64,000 nucleotides of DNA from assembly GCA_052380005.1 (NCBI GenBank), contig JBQTCJ010000016.1, one strand, 5' to 3'. Origin of the DNA: Salinarimonas sp052380005. GTDB lineage: Bacteria > Pseudomonadota > Alphaproteobacteria > Rhizobiales > Beijerinckiaceae. Position numbers and translations under genes: made by a program. Below are positions 48,578 to 57,679 of the stretch, one piece after another. Under the pieces are notes generated by a model that ran no database searches, had not been told where the DNA came from, and saw nothing but the letters and a program-made list of their open reading frames with translations. How positions within the stretch are numbered: position 1 is the stretch's first letter; each line of letters begins with the position of its first letter.

Positions 48578-49630
48578 TCAGCCGCCGTAGCGGGTGAACT
48601 GGGCGCCGCTGGTCACGGCCTCCTGGACCTCGGCGCGGCGCGCGTCGGGCAGGGGGACCATGCCGCGCTCGGCGAGCAGGCCGCCGGGGCCCATCACGTC
48701 CTCGTTCACGTAGAGCTCGACGAACTCCGCGAGGCCCGGGATCACGCCGCGGTGCGCGTTCTTCACGTAGAAGAACAGCGGGCGGGAGATCGTGTACGAG
48801 CCGTCGGCGATCGTGTCGAAGGTCGGCGCGACGCCGTTGACCTGCGCGGCCTTCAGCGTGTCCTGGTTCTCGTAGAGGAACGAGTAGCCGAAGATGCCGA
48901 GCGCGTTCGGGTCCTGCTGGAGGCGCTGGACGATCAGGTTGTCGTTCTCACCCGCCTCGACGAACGGGCCGTCCTGACGCATGCGCGAGCAGACCTCGTC
49001 CCAACGGTCCTCGTCGGTCTCCTCGAGCGCCTTGATCGTCTCGAACTCGTTGCAGCCGACGTGCATCGCCAGCTCGACGAAGGCGTCGCGGGTGCCGGAG
49101 GTCGGCGGGGGGCCGAGCACGACGATCTCGGCGTCGGGGAGCGACGGGTCGATCTCGCTCCAGCGGGTGTAGGGGTTCGCGACGATCTCGCCGTCGACCT
49201 CGACCTCGGCGGCCAGCGCCTGGAAGATCTGGCCCTTGGTGAGGTTCAGGTCGGGGCCGTCCACCGACATGGCGATCGACAGGCCGTCGGAGCCGATCTG
49301 CGCCTCCGAGACGTCGGTCACGCCGTTCGTCTTGCAGAGTTCCCACTCGGACTCCGTCATGGCGCGCGAGGCGCCCGTGATGTCGGCGGTCTGCGGGCCG
49401 ACGCCCTCGCAGAAGATGCGCATGCCGCCGCCGGTGCCCGTCGACTCGACGATCGGGGCCGGGCCGCCGGTCTCGGCCGCGAACTCCTCGGCAGCCGCCT
49501 GGGAATAGGGGAACACCGTGGACGAGCCGACGATGCGGATCTGGTCGCGGGTCTGGGCGTTGGCGGCGCCGGCGGCCAGCACGGTGGCGGCGGCGATCGC
49601 GAGCGCGCTCGTGTAGGTGAAGAGCTTCAC
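48578..49630 (-). CDS. pstS: Phosphate-binding periplasmic protein PstS
   Basis: 350 residues with a signal peptide cleaved after ANA (about residue 25). Phosphate-contact motifs are IRIVGSSTVFPYSQAAAEEF, STGTGGGMRIFCEG, ITGASRAM and PPTSGTRDAFVEL. GTG 49630 is used because GGGAGAT lies 6 bases upstream and the signal peptide begins there. It is the first gene of the pst operon. Confidence 0.95.
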   Translation of the reverse strand: MKLFTYTSALAIAAATVLAAGAANAQTRDQIRIVGSSTVFPYSQAAAEEFAAETGGPAPIVESTGTGGGMRIFCEGVGPQTADITGASRAMTESEWELCKTNGVTDVSEAQIGSDGLSIAMSVDGPDLNLTKGQIFQALAAEVEVDGEIVANPYTRWSEIDPSLPDAEIVVLGPPPTSGTRDAFVELAMHVGCNEFETIKALEETDEDRWDEVCSRMRQDGPFVEAGENDNLIVQRLQQDPNALGIFGYSFLYENQDTLKAAQVNGVAPTFDTIADGSYTISRPLFFYVKNAHRGVIPGLAEFVELYVNEDVMGPGGLLAERGMVPLPDARRAEVQEAVTSGAQFTRYGG

Positions 49631-49750
49631 GGGTGATCTCCCTGTCGAGATGGTGCTTTGGCCGCAGTCCCTAGAAGTGGGACCGCGGTTGCGGCTGCGG
49701 GCGACGCCGATCGCGCCCCCCCGACGCGTGGCGGACCCTAGGAGTGCCCC

Positions 49751-49767
49751 GTGACACTCATGTGACG
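49751..49767 (-). promoter_or_regulatory. Pho box upstream of pstS
   Basis: On the minus strand CGTCACATGAGTGTCAC holds two GTCAC repeats 11 bp apart, the spacing of PhoB half-sites. It lies about 120 bp before the pstS start and should mediate PhoB activation in low phosphate. Confidence 0.65.
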
Positions 49768-49876
49768 TTTTCGCGAAGCCGCGTGCACCGTCCTCGACCT
49801 GCGAAACGACCCGCCGGCGCTTCCGCAGCGCGCAGGTGTCCATGCGCGGGTCGCCCGGCGCCGCCGCTCCCCGCGC

Positions 49877-50437
49877 TCAACCGGCCGCCTCGATCGCCGG
49901 CGCGAAGCGCAGAGCCACGCCGTTGTTGCAGTAGCGCAGCCCCGTCGGCGCCGGCCCGTCCTTGAAGACGTGGCCCTGGTGCCCGCCGCAGCGCGCGCAA
50001 TGATACTCGGTGCGCGGCAGGATCAACTTGAAGTCCCGCTTCGTGCCCACAGCGCCCTCGATCGTGTCGTAGAAGGACGGCCAGCCGGTGCCGGAATCGA
50101 ACTTCATCTGCGAGGTGAACAGCGGCAGGTCGCAGCCGGCGCAATGAAAGGTGCCGGCACGGTACTCCTTGTCGAGCGGGCTCGAGCCCGCCCGCTCGGT
50201 CCCTTCCTTGCGCAGCACGTGGAACTGTTCCGGCGTCAGGCGCTCGCGCCACTGCGCCTCGGTGAGATCCCAGGTCTGCTTGTCGGCCACGCTCACGGTC
50301 GCTCCTCCCTCGCTCGCGGCGCCGGCGGCGCGCGTCGTGTCCTCCGTCCGCCCGACGCCCTCGCCGCATCCGGCGAGGGCGAAGGCCGCGACGCCGCCCA
50401 GGAACAGGCGGCGGGTCGGCATGGTGCTGTCGTTCAT
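49877..50437 (-). CDS. msrB: Exported peptide-methionine (R)-S-oxide reductase MsrB
   Basis: About 186 residues. The MsrB core has both zinc CxxC pairs (HCAGCDLPLF and HCARCGGHQGHVF), substrate segments FDSGTGWPSFY, and the catalytic Cys in LRYCNNGVALRF. The N-terminus has a twin-arginine leader (TRRLFLGGVAAFALAGC) with a lipobox Cys, so it is probably an envelope lipoprotein that repairs oxidised methionine there. It is divergent from the FUSC-like gene. Confidence 0.92.
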   Translation of the reverse strand: MNDSTMPTRRLFLGGVAAFALAGCGEGVGRTEDTTRAAGAASEGGATVSVADKQTWDLTEAQWRERLTPEQFHVLRKEGTERAGSSPLDKEYRAGTFHCAGCDLPLFTSQMKFDSGTGWPSFYDTIEGAVGTKRDFKLILPRTEYHCARCGGHQGHVFKDGPAPTGLRYCNNGVALRFAPAIEAAG

Positions 50438-50539
50438 GGGCCACATATGGCGATCGCGCCCGCCGCGGCAAGCGGGCGAGCGGTCCGCGACGAAACGGGA
50501 TGGGCGGCGCGACGTTGTCGAGCCTGGAGGTACCCTCAC

Positions 50540-51682
50540 GTGAGCCGGCTCCCGACGGGCGTCCTGCCCCGCATCGACCGAAAACGCACGCGCGATCTCG
50601 CCCGCGTCGGCCTGCAGACCGGCGCGGCGGTGACGCTCGTCTACGTCGTCATGCGCTGGTACGGCATCGATCACCTCTCCTGGGCGATCATCTCGGCGCT
50701 GTTCTCGATCCGGCTCGCATCCGATTCGACGGTCTCGGTCGGCGTGTACCGTGTCGTCGCCGCGCTGATCGGCACGGCGCTGGGGCTCGCGACGGTCGTG
50801 CTCCTCGCGGACGTGCTCCCGGCGCGCTGGCAGATCCTCGCATCCGTGGTCGTGGCGAGCGTCGTCGCCAACCTGATGACGACGCTGTGGCCCAACCTCA
50901 ACTACATCGCCGTCGCCGCCGCGGTCGTGGCGGTCAACGCGAACGCGGAGATCATGACGTCGCTCGAGCGCGCCCTCGCGATCATGATCGGCTCCGTCGG
51001 CGCGGCGCTCGCCTCCGCGGTGGTCTGGCCCGAGAGCGCCCGCTCGCGTGCGACACGCAACATCGCCTACGCGCTCAACGATTGCCGGCGGCTCGTCGAC
51101 GCCTCCCTGTCGGGCCTCGCTGGCGCCGACGCGGAGGACACGCGGCGCATCGACGAGGACTTCCAGCGCCACATCGGCACCGCCCGCGAGATCACGGGGG
51201 ACGCGCGGTTCAAGCGCGGCCTCGAGGGCGGGCATTCGCTCGCCCAGGGGCTCGTCGCCATCGAGCGCCTTTGGCACGCGACCATCGTCCTCGACCGTGC
51301 CGCCGAGGAGCGCCGCTCGAGCTTCCGGCACGAGGACGTGGCCGGTGGGCACCTGCGCATCGACCGCATCCGCGAGGAGGTCGCGGGCTTCCTCGGGGAC
51401 CTCGTCGCGCATCTCGAGGGACGCACAGCCGAGCCGCCGAAGGCACGGCCCGTGGTTCATCGCCTGTGCGAGGCGGAGGACGCGCTGCGCCACTCGAAGA
51501 CCGAGACGGCGCTCACCGAAGACGCCGATCGCGAGCGGGCGGTCTCCGCGCTGCGCTTCGCGGTCGACGAGCTGCGCAAGAACATCGTCGAGATCGCCGA
51601 CCTCGTCGCGCCGGGCCGCGAGGCGCTGCGGCGCGGCGAGCTGGACGGCGGGAGGCGGGCGTCGCCGGATCGCGCCGCGTGA
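50540..51682 (+). CDS. FUSC-like inner-membrane protein (aromatic acid exporter-like)
   Basis: About 380 residues. Residues 20-165 hold five or six hydrophobic helices in the FUSC/ArAE pattern (WAIISALFSIRLASDSTVSVGVYRVVAALIGTALG), and the rest is a cytoplasmic helical region. This fold is found in fusaric-acid resistance and aromatic carboxylate exporters. GTG 50540 has GGAGG 9 bases upstream. Substrate unknown. Confidence 0.82.
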   Translation: MSRLPTGVLPRIDRKRTRDLARVGLQTGAAVTLVYVVMRWYGIDHLSWAIISALFSIRLASDSTVSVGVYRVVAALIGTALGLATVVLLADVLPARWQILASVVVASVVANLMTTLWPNLNYIAVAAAVVAVNANAEIMTSLERALAIMIGSVGAALASAVVWPESARSRATRNIAYALNDCRRLVDASLSGLAGADAEDTRRIDEDFQRHIGTAREITGDARFKRGLEGGHSLAQGLVAIERLWHATIVLDRAAEERRSSFRHEDVAGGHLRIDRIREEVAGFLGDLVAHLEGRTAEPPKARPVVHRLCEAEDALRHSKTETALTEDADRERAVSALRFAVDELRKNIVEIADLVAPGREALRRGELDGGRRASPDRAA

Positions 51683-51803
51683 CGGATCCTCATCCATCCC
51701 GTCATCCCCGACGGTAAGCGACTTACAATAGGTAAATTCTAATCGATTGACATCCCTCGGATGCATGCGCAAGATCGCGAGATTGGCAACCGAGGATGAC
51801 GAT

Positions 51804-52346
51804 ATGTTCGATCGCACGCGTATATCGACGATCCACACGCTCGGGCCGTCCGGCACGAACTGCGAGGCGGCCGCCACGCACTACATGGCGGCTCATGGCC
51901 TCGCCGCCGACGTCGTCCTCCACCGCACGCTCGAGGAGGGGATGGCCCGCGTGCTGGACGATCCGGCCGCGACGCTCCTCGGATGCGTGGTCTATCCCGA
52001 CCTGCACGGGCTCGTCTTTCCCTATCTCGACCGCATGACGCTCGCCGACCAGTTCCTGTTCGACACGTTCCCGATGCTGCTCGCCGCGCGCTCGGCGGAC
52101 GCCGCGATCTCGGTCGTCGCGACGCATCCCGCGCCCCGCGCGCTGGTCCCGGCGAGCCACGAGATCCGCCTCGTCACGAGCAACGCCGAAGCGGCGCGGT
52201 CGTGCGCCGCGGGCGAGGTGGACGCCTGCATCACGACGGCGGCGGCGGCCGAGAGGCACGGCCTCGTCGTCCTGCGCGACCACGGCCCCGTGCCGATGGG
52301 ATTCACCATCCACGCGCACCGCGCGCTCGTGAGGAGGGCCGCATGA
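51804..52346 (+). CDS. Prephenate decarboxylase/dehydratase-like protein (BacA-like)
   Basis: About 180 residues. The opening TLGPSGTNCEAAATHYMAAHG matches the GPxGTxxExAA substrate loop of prephenate dehydratases, but there is no ACT domain and the length fits BacA, the prephenate decarboxylase of bacilysin synthesis. Other blocks are FPYLDRMTLADQFLFDTFPMLL and VATHPAPRALV. ATG 51804 has GAGGA 7 bases upstream. It is coupled (ATGA) to a DUF6421 gene and followed by a LysE exporter, which suggests a small amino-acid-derived metabolite. The exact reaction is inference. Confidence 0.7.
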   Translation: MFDRTRISTIHTLGPSGTNCEAAATHYMAAHGLAADVVLHRTLEEGMARVLDDPAATLLGCVVYPDLHGLVFPYLDRMTLADQFLFDTFPMLLAARSADAAISVVATHPAPRALVPASHEIRLVTSNAEAARSCAAGEVDACITTAAAAERHGLVVLRDHGPVPMGFTIHAHRALVRRAA

Positions 52347-53599
52347 TCGGCGAGCTCGTCGCGTCGACGCAGCGCATCGCCGCGATCCAGGCGCCGGACG
52401 GGTCCCTGCCTGACGACGCCGACGGCGCGCGGGCGCGCGCATTGCTGGCGGACGCGGCGGCGCAGGCCGCGCGCCTGGCGCACCGTATCGGCGCCACCGC
52501 CCAGGCGGAGGCGATCGTCGCCGACACGGAGCGCTGGCTCGCGGACGGCGCGCGGGGCAAGCCCGACTACGGACGCACCCGAGACGCGATGCGGGCGCCC
52601 GAGGAGGGCGCGCCGTTCCTCTTCTTCGGCCCGCTGCGCCTCGCCAACGGCGGGCGCGCCGGGCATCGCTTCGAGACCTTCCTCGCGATCCGCGAGGAGC
52701 CCGCCGGCGAGGCGTACCGGGCGCTCTACGACGCCTATCCCCACCCGAAGAACATCTGCCAGTCCGCGCATCTCGTCGCCGGCACGCCGGGGCTCGTGCG
52801 CGGCAACAACATCGTCTTCTTCCCGGAGAACATCGCCAGCGCCACCCTCCCCGACCGCCAGCTCTACGCGCTGTTCTTCTTCAACAAGTTCAAGCGCATC
52901 TACGACACGATCACGGTGCCGACCTGGGACGCCGTCGGCATCCCCGACGCGCTCGCGGCCTCGCGCATCGCCGACCCGCGCCGCGCCTACGAGGCGCGCT
53001 GCGTCTGGGGCTACCTGCACGACTACTTCCACCACCAGGGGACGCGCCCCTTCGACGCACAGATCGGGCTCAAGACCCGCTGGTTCACCGGCCTCCTGGA
53101 GGAGCTCAAGGTGGACCTCGCGACCTATCGCGCCTGCCGTGCCGGCGGCATTCCCGAAGGGGACGCCGTCGCGGAGTTCATCCTGTTCGACCGCACCATG
53201 CGCTACCCCGGCGAGCCCGACTGGTCGCGCAATTTCGATTCGGGCACGGGCCTGCTCCTCCTGGCCTACCTGCGGGAGGCCGGCGCGTTGCGGATTCGCG
53301 ACGACGGGCGGCTCACGATCGATCGCGAGGCGGTGGACGCGGCGGCCGCGTCCTTCGTGGCGGATGTGGAGGCGCTCGAGGCGGCCGGCGACGAGGCCTA
53401 CCTCGCCGGCGCGGAGGCGATGGTGCGCCGCTACCTGCCGGCGCCCGGCGACGGCGAGATCCGCTTCGGCGCGCCGGCCTTCCTGCACGAGAGCGCCTTC
53501 GGCGCCCGGATCGGCGCCGCGCCGACGATCGCGTTCGGCTTCGACGAGGCCGCGTGCGCGCCCGCGGTACGCGACACGGCGGTCGCTCTCTGCGCATGA
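52343..53599 (+). CDS. DUF6421-like protein, probable metalloenzyme
   Basis: About 418 residues, not a family of known function to me; the sequence resembles DUF6421 proteins of actinobacteria. A likely metal site is GYLHDYFHHQGTRPFDAQ, with Glu residues in LLEELKVDLATYR ten to twenty residues later. Other blocks are YPHPKNICQSAHLVAGTPGL and NIVFFPENIAS. It has no signal peptide. Its start overlaps the BacA-like gene, so the two act together. Confidence 0.6.
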   Translation: MIGELVASTQRIAAIQAPDGSLPDDADGARARALLADAAAQAARLAHRIGATAQAEAIVADTERWLADGARGKPDYGRTRDAMRAPEEGAPFLFFGPLRLANGGRAGHRFETFLAIREEPAGEAYRALYDAYPHPKNICQSAHLVAGTPGLVRGNNIVFFPENIASATLPDRQLYALFFFNKFKRIYDTITVPTWDAVGIPDALAASRIADPRRAYEARCVWGYLHDYFHHQGTRPFDAQIGLKTRWFTGLLEELKVDLATYRACRAGGIPEGDAVAEFILFDRTMRYPGEPDWSRNFDSGTGLLLLAYLREAGALRIRDDGRLTIDREAVDAAAASFVADVEALEAAGDEAYLAGAEAMVRRYLPAPGDGEIRFGAPAFLHESAFGARIGAAPTIAFGFDEAACAPAVRDTAVALCA

Positions 53600-53645
53600 T
53601 GCACCCGGATCATCGTCCTCCGTCCCGAGCGGGCACCACGCCGCC

Positions 53646-54257
53646 ATGATCACCAGCACCTGGCTCGTCGCGATCCTCCTGTTCGCGCTCTCCACATCGT
53701 TCTCGCCGGGGCCGAACAACCTGCTCCTCGTCACGTCGGGGGCGAAGTTCGGCCTGTCGCGCACCTGGCGGCACATCATCGGGATCGCGATCGGCTTCCC
53801 GGCGATGGTCGTCATCGTCGGCCTGTTCCTCGGCGCGGTCTTCGAGCGGCAGCCTTGGCTGCACGACGCGCTCGCGATCGTCGGCTCGGCCTACCTTCTC
53901 TATCTCACCTGGAAGGTCCTGATCGCGCGCGGGTCCGTCGAGCACGGGGCGCTCGGGGCGCCGATCGGCTTCGTCGAGGCCGCCCTGTTCCAGTGGGTCA
54001 ACCCCAAGGCCTGGGTGATGGCGACGGGCGCGGTCGCGGCCTACACGACGAGCGCGGGATTCGGGCTCGAGATCACCCTCATCGCCGCCGTCTTCGTCGC
54101 CGTCGGGTTCCTGTCGTGCACCGTCTGGGCGGCCTTCGGCGAGCTGATCGCACGGTTCCTGAGCACGCCGACGCGGATGCGCGTCTTCAACGTCGCGCTC
54201 GGCCTGATGCTGCTGGCCTCGATCCTGCCGATCCTGCTGTCGCGTGCGCCGGCGTGA
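53646..54257 (+). CDS. LysE/RhtB-family exporter
   Basis: 203 residues with six hydrophobic helices and the family motif SFSPGPNNLLLVTSGAKFG, later QWVNPKAWVMATGAV. These proteins export amino acids or analogues. It lies 46 bp after the DUF6421 gene and may export that pathway's product or give self-protection; that link is inferred from position. Confidence 0.92.
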   Translation: MITSTWLVAILLFALSTSFSPGPNNLLLVTSGAKFGLSRTWRHIIGIAIGFPAMVVIVGLFLGAVFERQPWLHDALAIVGSAYLLYLTWKVLIARGSVEHGALGAPIGFVEAALFQWVNPKAWVMATGAVAAYTTSAGFGLEITLIAAVFVAVGFLSCTVWAAFGELIARFLSTPTRMRVFNVALGLMLLASILPILLSRAPA

Positions 54258-54268
54258 AGCGCCCGGGC

Positions 54269-55486
54269 TCAAGGGCCGACGTCGCGCATGTCCGGCACCT
54301 GCGCGTGTCGCGCCGCGAGCGTCGTCCGGCCGGCGAGGATGCCGTAGAAATCGTACCAGTGGACCCGCTCGTTCGCGCGCAGGAAGCGAAAATGCGTGCG
54401 GAAGAAGAACAGGCGCTCACGCAACAGCCCGAGCCGGCCGGGCGCCACGAGCTGCGGCATGGACAGCCGCAACGTGCGCGGCCAGAGCGTGCGCGCAGCG
54501 AAGAGCCCGCTCAGCGCGGCGGGGTCGACCGGGCAGACGTTCATCGCATCGTGCCGGGTCTGGACCTCGTGCCAGGCGACCGACGGCTCGTTCGCGAGCC
54601 GCCCCACCGCCGCGCGATAGCGCATGCAGGTCTCGTCGACGAGCATCAGCGGGGCCACGGTGCCGAGCGTGAGGAGCGACACCGCCGGCCCGCGGCGCCC
54701 GAGGTCGGGATCGCGGGCGAGCGCCAGCGCCAGCGTCTCCGGCGCCAGGAAGGCCCCCGAGGAATGGCCCACGAGCAGCACCTCGTCGATCGCGGGGTCG
54801 CGCGCGGCCGCGGCCACCGCCTCGGCGAAGAGGTCGAGCCGCTCGGCGAGGACGTCCGTGCCGCCGCGCTCGTGGGCGAAGGAGAACAGCCAGTCCTCCA
54901 GCAGGTAGCGCAGGAAGAGCGGGCGCTCGAGGCGCAGCGCCAGCCATCCGGCGAGCGCGCCCGCCGAGAGCGCCACCGGCGCCGCCACCAGCGGATGGAT
55001 CCGCCAGCCGAGCACGCCGGCGCCGAAGGCCACCGCGAGGACGGCGAGCGCGAGCAGGAGCGTCCCCACGTAGGGATAGAGGACGAAGGCGGCGAACTGG
55101 CGATCGATCCGCGCGAGCCGGGAGACGACGCCGCGGCGCACCAGGTCCGCGCCGACACGCATCAGCTTGGCCAGACGCGGGGCGAGCGGCGCGCGGAAGG
55201 CCGGGCGGGCGAGGTCGTCCCAGCGCAGGATCGTCACGTCGGTGCGGGTGTCCCAGGCGCCGAGGGGATCGTGGGCCTCGATCGCGAAAGCCGGCGTCGG
55301 ACCGTCCTCGCCGCCGAGGGGCGTCGCCTGCGCCGCGAAACCGCGCAGCCGGGCGGCGGCGGCGAGCTCCTCGGCGAAGAGCGCGTGGTAGACGCGCGGG
55401 CGGCGCGGGTCGTAGCCCGGGAGGTAGAACGCGGCGCGGCGGCGCACGTCGCGCCCGACCACCGGCTCGTTCGCGCCCTCCCGCAT
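54269..55486 (-). CDS. Membrane-anchored alpha/beta-hydrolase-like protein
   Basis: About 405 residues. Two hydrophobic helices in the middle (LYPYVGTLLLALAVLAVAFGAGVLGW and VAAPVALSAGALAGWLAL) split a hydrolase-like fold: FYLPGYDPRRP at the N-terminus and a nucleophile elbow VLLVGHSSGAFLAPE after the helices, with MNVCPVDP and WHEVQTRHDAMN later carrying acid and His candidates. ATG 55486 has GGAGGG upstream. It is convergent with LysE by only 11 bp. Substrate unknown. Confidence 0.75.
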   Translation of the reverse strand: MREGANEPVVGRDVRRRAAFYLPGYDPRRPRVYHALFAEELAAAARLRGFAAQATPLGGEDGPTPAFAIEAHDPLGAWDTRTDVTILRWDDLARPAFRAPLAPRLAKLMRVGADLVRRGVVSRLARIDRQFAAFVLYPYVGTLLLALAVLAVAFGAGVLGWRIHPLVAAPVALSAGALAGWLALRLERPLFLRYLLEDWLFSFAHERGGTDVLAERLDLFAEAVAAAARDPAIDEVLLVGHSSGAFLAPETLALALARDPDLGRRGPAVSLLTLGTVAPLMLVDETCMRYRAAVGRLANEPSVAWHEVQTRHDAMNVCPVDPAALSGLFAARTLWPRTLRLSMPQLVAPGRLGLLRERLFFFRTHFRFLRANERVHWYDFYGILAGRTTLAARHAQVPDMRDVGP

Positions 55487-55633
55487 GCTCCCTCCCCGTC
55501 GCGCCCGTGTCGGGCTGCGGGCGCCTAGCACGCGGGGCGGGGGCGTGTCGACGCGCCACTGGCGCGCGGGCGCGTTCTCGCTTATGTGACGCTCTCCCCG
55601 GCATCCTTCCGCATTCTCGGCGACCCCCTCCGC

Positions 55634-56953
55634 ATGACCGCACCCGCGCGCAAGATCTCGTTCGTCTCCCTCGGCTGCCCGAAGGCCCTCGTCGACTCGG
55701 AGCGGATCATCACGCAGCTGCGGGCGCAGGGCTACGAGCTCTCGCGCGAGCACGACGGGTCCGATCTCGTGATCGTGAACACCTGCGGCTTCCTCGACAG
55801 CGCGAAGGCGGAATCGCTGGACGCCATCGGCGAGGCAATGAGCGAGAACGGCAAGGTGATCGTCACCGGCTGCATGGGCGCCGAGCCCGAGCAGATCCGC
55901 GAGCGCTTCCCGGACGTGCTCGCCATCACCGGCCCGCAGGCCTACGAAAGCGTGCTCTCGGCGGTGAACGCGGCGGTGCCGCCCGCGCACGACCCGTTCC
56001 TCGATCTCGTTCCGCCGCAGGGCGTGAAGCTCACGCCGCGCCACTACGCCTACCTGAAGATCTCGGAGGGCTGCAACAACCGCTGCTCGTTCTGCATAAT
56101 CCCCAAGCTGCGGGGCGACCTCGTCTCGCGGCCGGCGGCGGACGTGCTGCGCGAGGCGGAGCGGCTGGTGAAGGCGGGCGTGCGCGAGCTCCTCGTCATC
56201 TCGCAGGACACCTCCGCCTACGGCGTCGACGTGAAGTACGCGTCCTCGACCTGGCAGGGCCGCGAGGTGCGCGCGCGCTTCCTCGACCTCGCCCGCGAGC
56301 TCGGCACGCTCGGCGCCTGGGTGCGGCTGCACTACGTCTACCCCTACCCGCACGTGGACGAGGTCATCCCGCTGATGGCGCAGGGCAAGGTGCTGCCCTA
56401 CCTCGACATCCCGTTCCAGCACGCCTCGCCGAAGGTGCTGCGCGCCATGAAGCGCCCCGGCAACGTCGAGAAGACGCTCGACCGCATCAAGGCCTGGCGT
56501 GCCGTCTGCCCCGATCTCGCCATCCGCTCGACCTTCATCGTCGGCTTCCCCGGCGAGACCGAGGAGGATTTCCAGCTCCTGCTCGACTGGCTGGAGGAGG
56601 CCGAGCTCGAGCGCGTGGGCTGCTTCAAGTACGAGCCCGTCGCCGGCGCGCCGGCGAACGCCATCGCCGAGCCCGTGCCCGAAGAGGTGAAGGAGGAGCG
56701 CTGGCATCGCTTCATGCAGGCGCAGGCGGCGATCTCCGCGCGCATCCTCGCCCGCAAGGTGGGCCGCACCATCCCCGTCATCCTCGACGAGGTCGGCCCG
56801 ACGGTCTCGGTCGGCCGCTCGCAGTGGGACGCGCCGGAGATCGACGGGAACGTCTTCGTGAGGACGCGCTCGACCCGGATCAAGCCGGGCGACGTGGTGG
56901 ACGTCACGGTGAAGCGGGCGGACGCGTACGACCTGCACGGGGTGCTGGCGTGA
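55634..56953 (+). CDS. rimO: Ribosomal protein uS12 methylthiotransferase RimO
   Basis: Radical SAM enzyme of about 439 residues that methylthiolates an Asp of S12. The N-terminal UPF0004 domain has Cys ligands (SLGCPKALVDSE, VNTCGFLDSAK, VTGCMGAE), the radical SAM CxxxCxxC is EGCNNRCSFCIIP, and a TRAM domain ends the protein. ATG 55634 gives the usual N-terminus (ARKISFVSLGCPK); GTG 55586 would add 16 residues. Confidence 0.96.
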   Translation: MTAPARKISFVSLGCPKALVDSERIITQLRAQGYELSREHDGSDLVIVNTCGFLDSAKAESLDAIGEAMSENGKVIVTGCMGAEPEQIRERFPDVLAITGPQAYESVLSAVNAAVPPAHDPFLDLVPPQGVKLTPRHYAYLKISEGCNNRCSFCIIPKLRGDLVSRPAADVLREAERLVKAGVRELLVISQDTSAYGVDVKYASSTWQGREVRARFLDLARELGTLGAWVRLHYVYPYPHVDEVIPLMAQGKVLPYLDIPFQHASPKVLRAMKRPGNVEKTLDRIKAWRAVCPDLAIRSTFIVGFPGETEEDFQLLLDWLEEAELERVGCFKYEPVAGAPANAIAEPVPEEVKEERWHRFMQAQAAISARILARKVGRTIPVILDEVGPTVSVGRSQWDAPEIDGNVFVRTRSTRIKPGDVVDVTVKRADAYDLHGVLA

Positions 56954-56963
56954 GGGTGAAGGC

Positions 56964-57272
56964 TCAGCCGGTATACAGGTCTTCGTAGTCCCTGACCCCG
57001 ACGAAGATGTTCGCGACCTCGACGAAATCTTCCCTCACGGCGTACAAGATCACCGCAGATCGCCTGTAGGCAATCATTCGTAGGCCGGGTTCGAGATCGT
57101 CGCGTGCACGACCGCCGTACGGGACATCCCCGATCCTGTCGCACCGACGACGTAGCCGTCTGACGTACGCGGAAGCAACGGTCGCACTACCGCTCAATTC
57201 CTCGATCGCGAAGAAGAGCCTGGAGAGATCCTCGATCGCTTCCGACCGGTACCTGACTGGAAGCCTCCGCAC
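56964..57272 (-). CDS. parE: RelE/ParE-family toxin
   Basis: 102 residues of the ParE type (VRYRSEAIEDLSRLFFAIEEL, then GLRMIAYRRSAVILYAVREDFVEVANIFVGVRDYE). Start is GTG 57272, directly after the antitoxin frame. Known ParE toxins inhibit gyrase. The frame is intact although its antitoxin gene carries two nonsense codons, so the toxin may be weak, silent or controlled elsewhere. Confidence 0.85.
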   Translation of the reverse strand: MRRLPVRYRSEAIEDLSRLFFAIEELSGSATVASAYVRRLRRRCDRIGDVPYGGRARDDLEPGLRMIAYRRSAVILYAVREDFVEVANIFVGVRDYEDLYTG

Positions 57273-57273
57273 C

Positions 57274-57585
57274 TCACTTCGCGAAGTGGATATCTGCGAA
57301 GCGATCGTCCACCTCTCGGAGGAGCTGCTCCAGGTAGGCGTCGGCTTCCTCTCCGCTCAACGTGGGGCGAGGATCTTCGAACGTACGCCGAATCTTGGCT
57401 CAAATCGCCTCGAGCCGCTCCTGACGATCGGCACGCTCACGCTGTCACAGCCGAACGGCGTCGACGACCGTCTCCTCGGCGGAGCGATACTGGCCCGCCT
57501 CGACGCTGTCTTCGATGTCGCGGAGCATCTCCTGCGAGAGCTCGACCCGGACGGCGGCCGGGCTGGTCGTGCGCTGATCGGTCAT
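57274..57585 (-). pseudogene. parD: ParD-like antitoxin with two in-frame UGA codons
   Basis: ATG 57585 opens a ribbon-helix-helix antitoxin frame (VRVELSQEMLRDIEDSVEAGQYRSAEETVVDAVRL) that hits TGA where ParD proteins have Trp. The same frame resumes (QRERADRQERLEAI), meets a second TGA in place of an Arg codon (CGA), then continues to the expected C-terminus (KIRRTFEDPRPTLSGEEADAYL) and a stop at 57274. Both are single-base changes. A truncated 45-residue DNA-binding half may still be made. Confidence 0.75.
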
Positions 57586-57679
57586 GCGTTCACCTCGACG
57601 CCAACGTAGCACCCGCCTCGGAAACGCGCAAACGCGCTTGTGGTTATCTTTTCACAGCATTCCTGAATTGCATCGCCAG

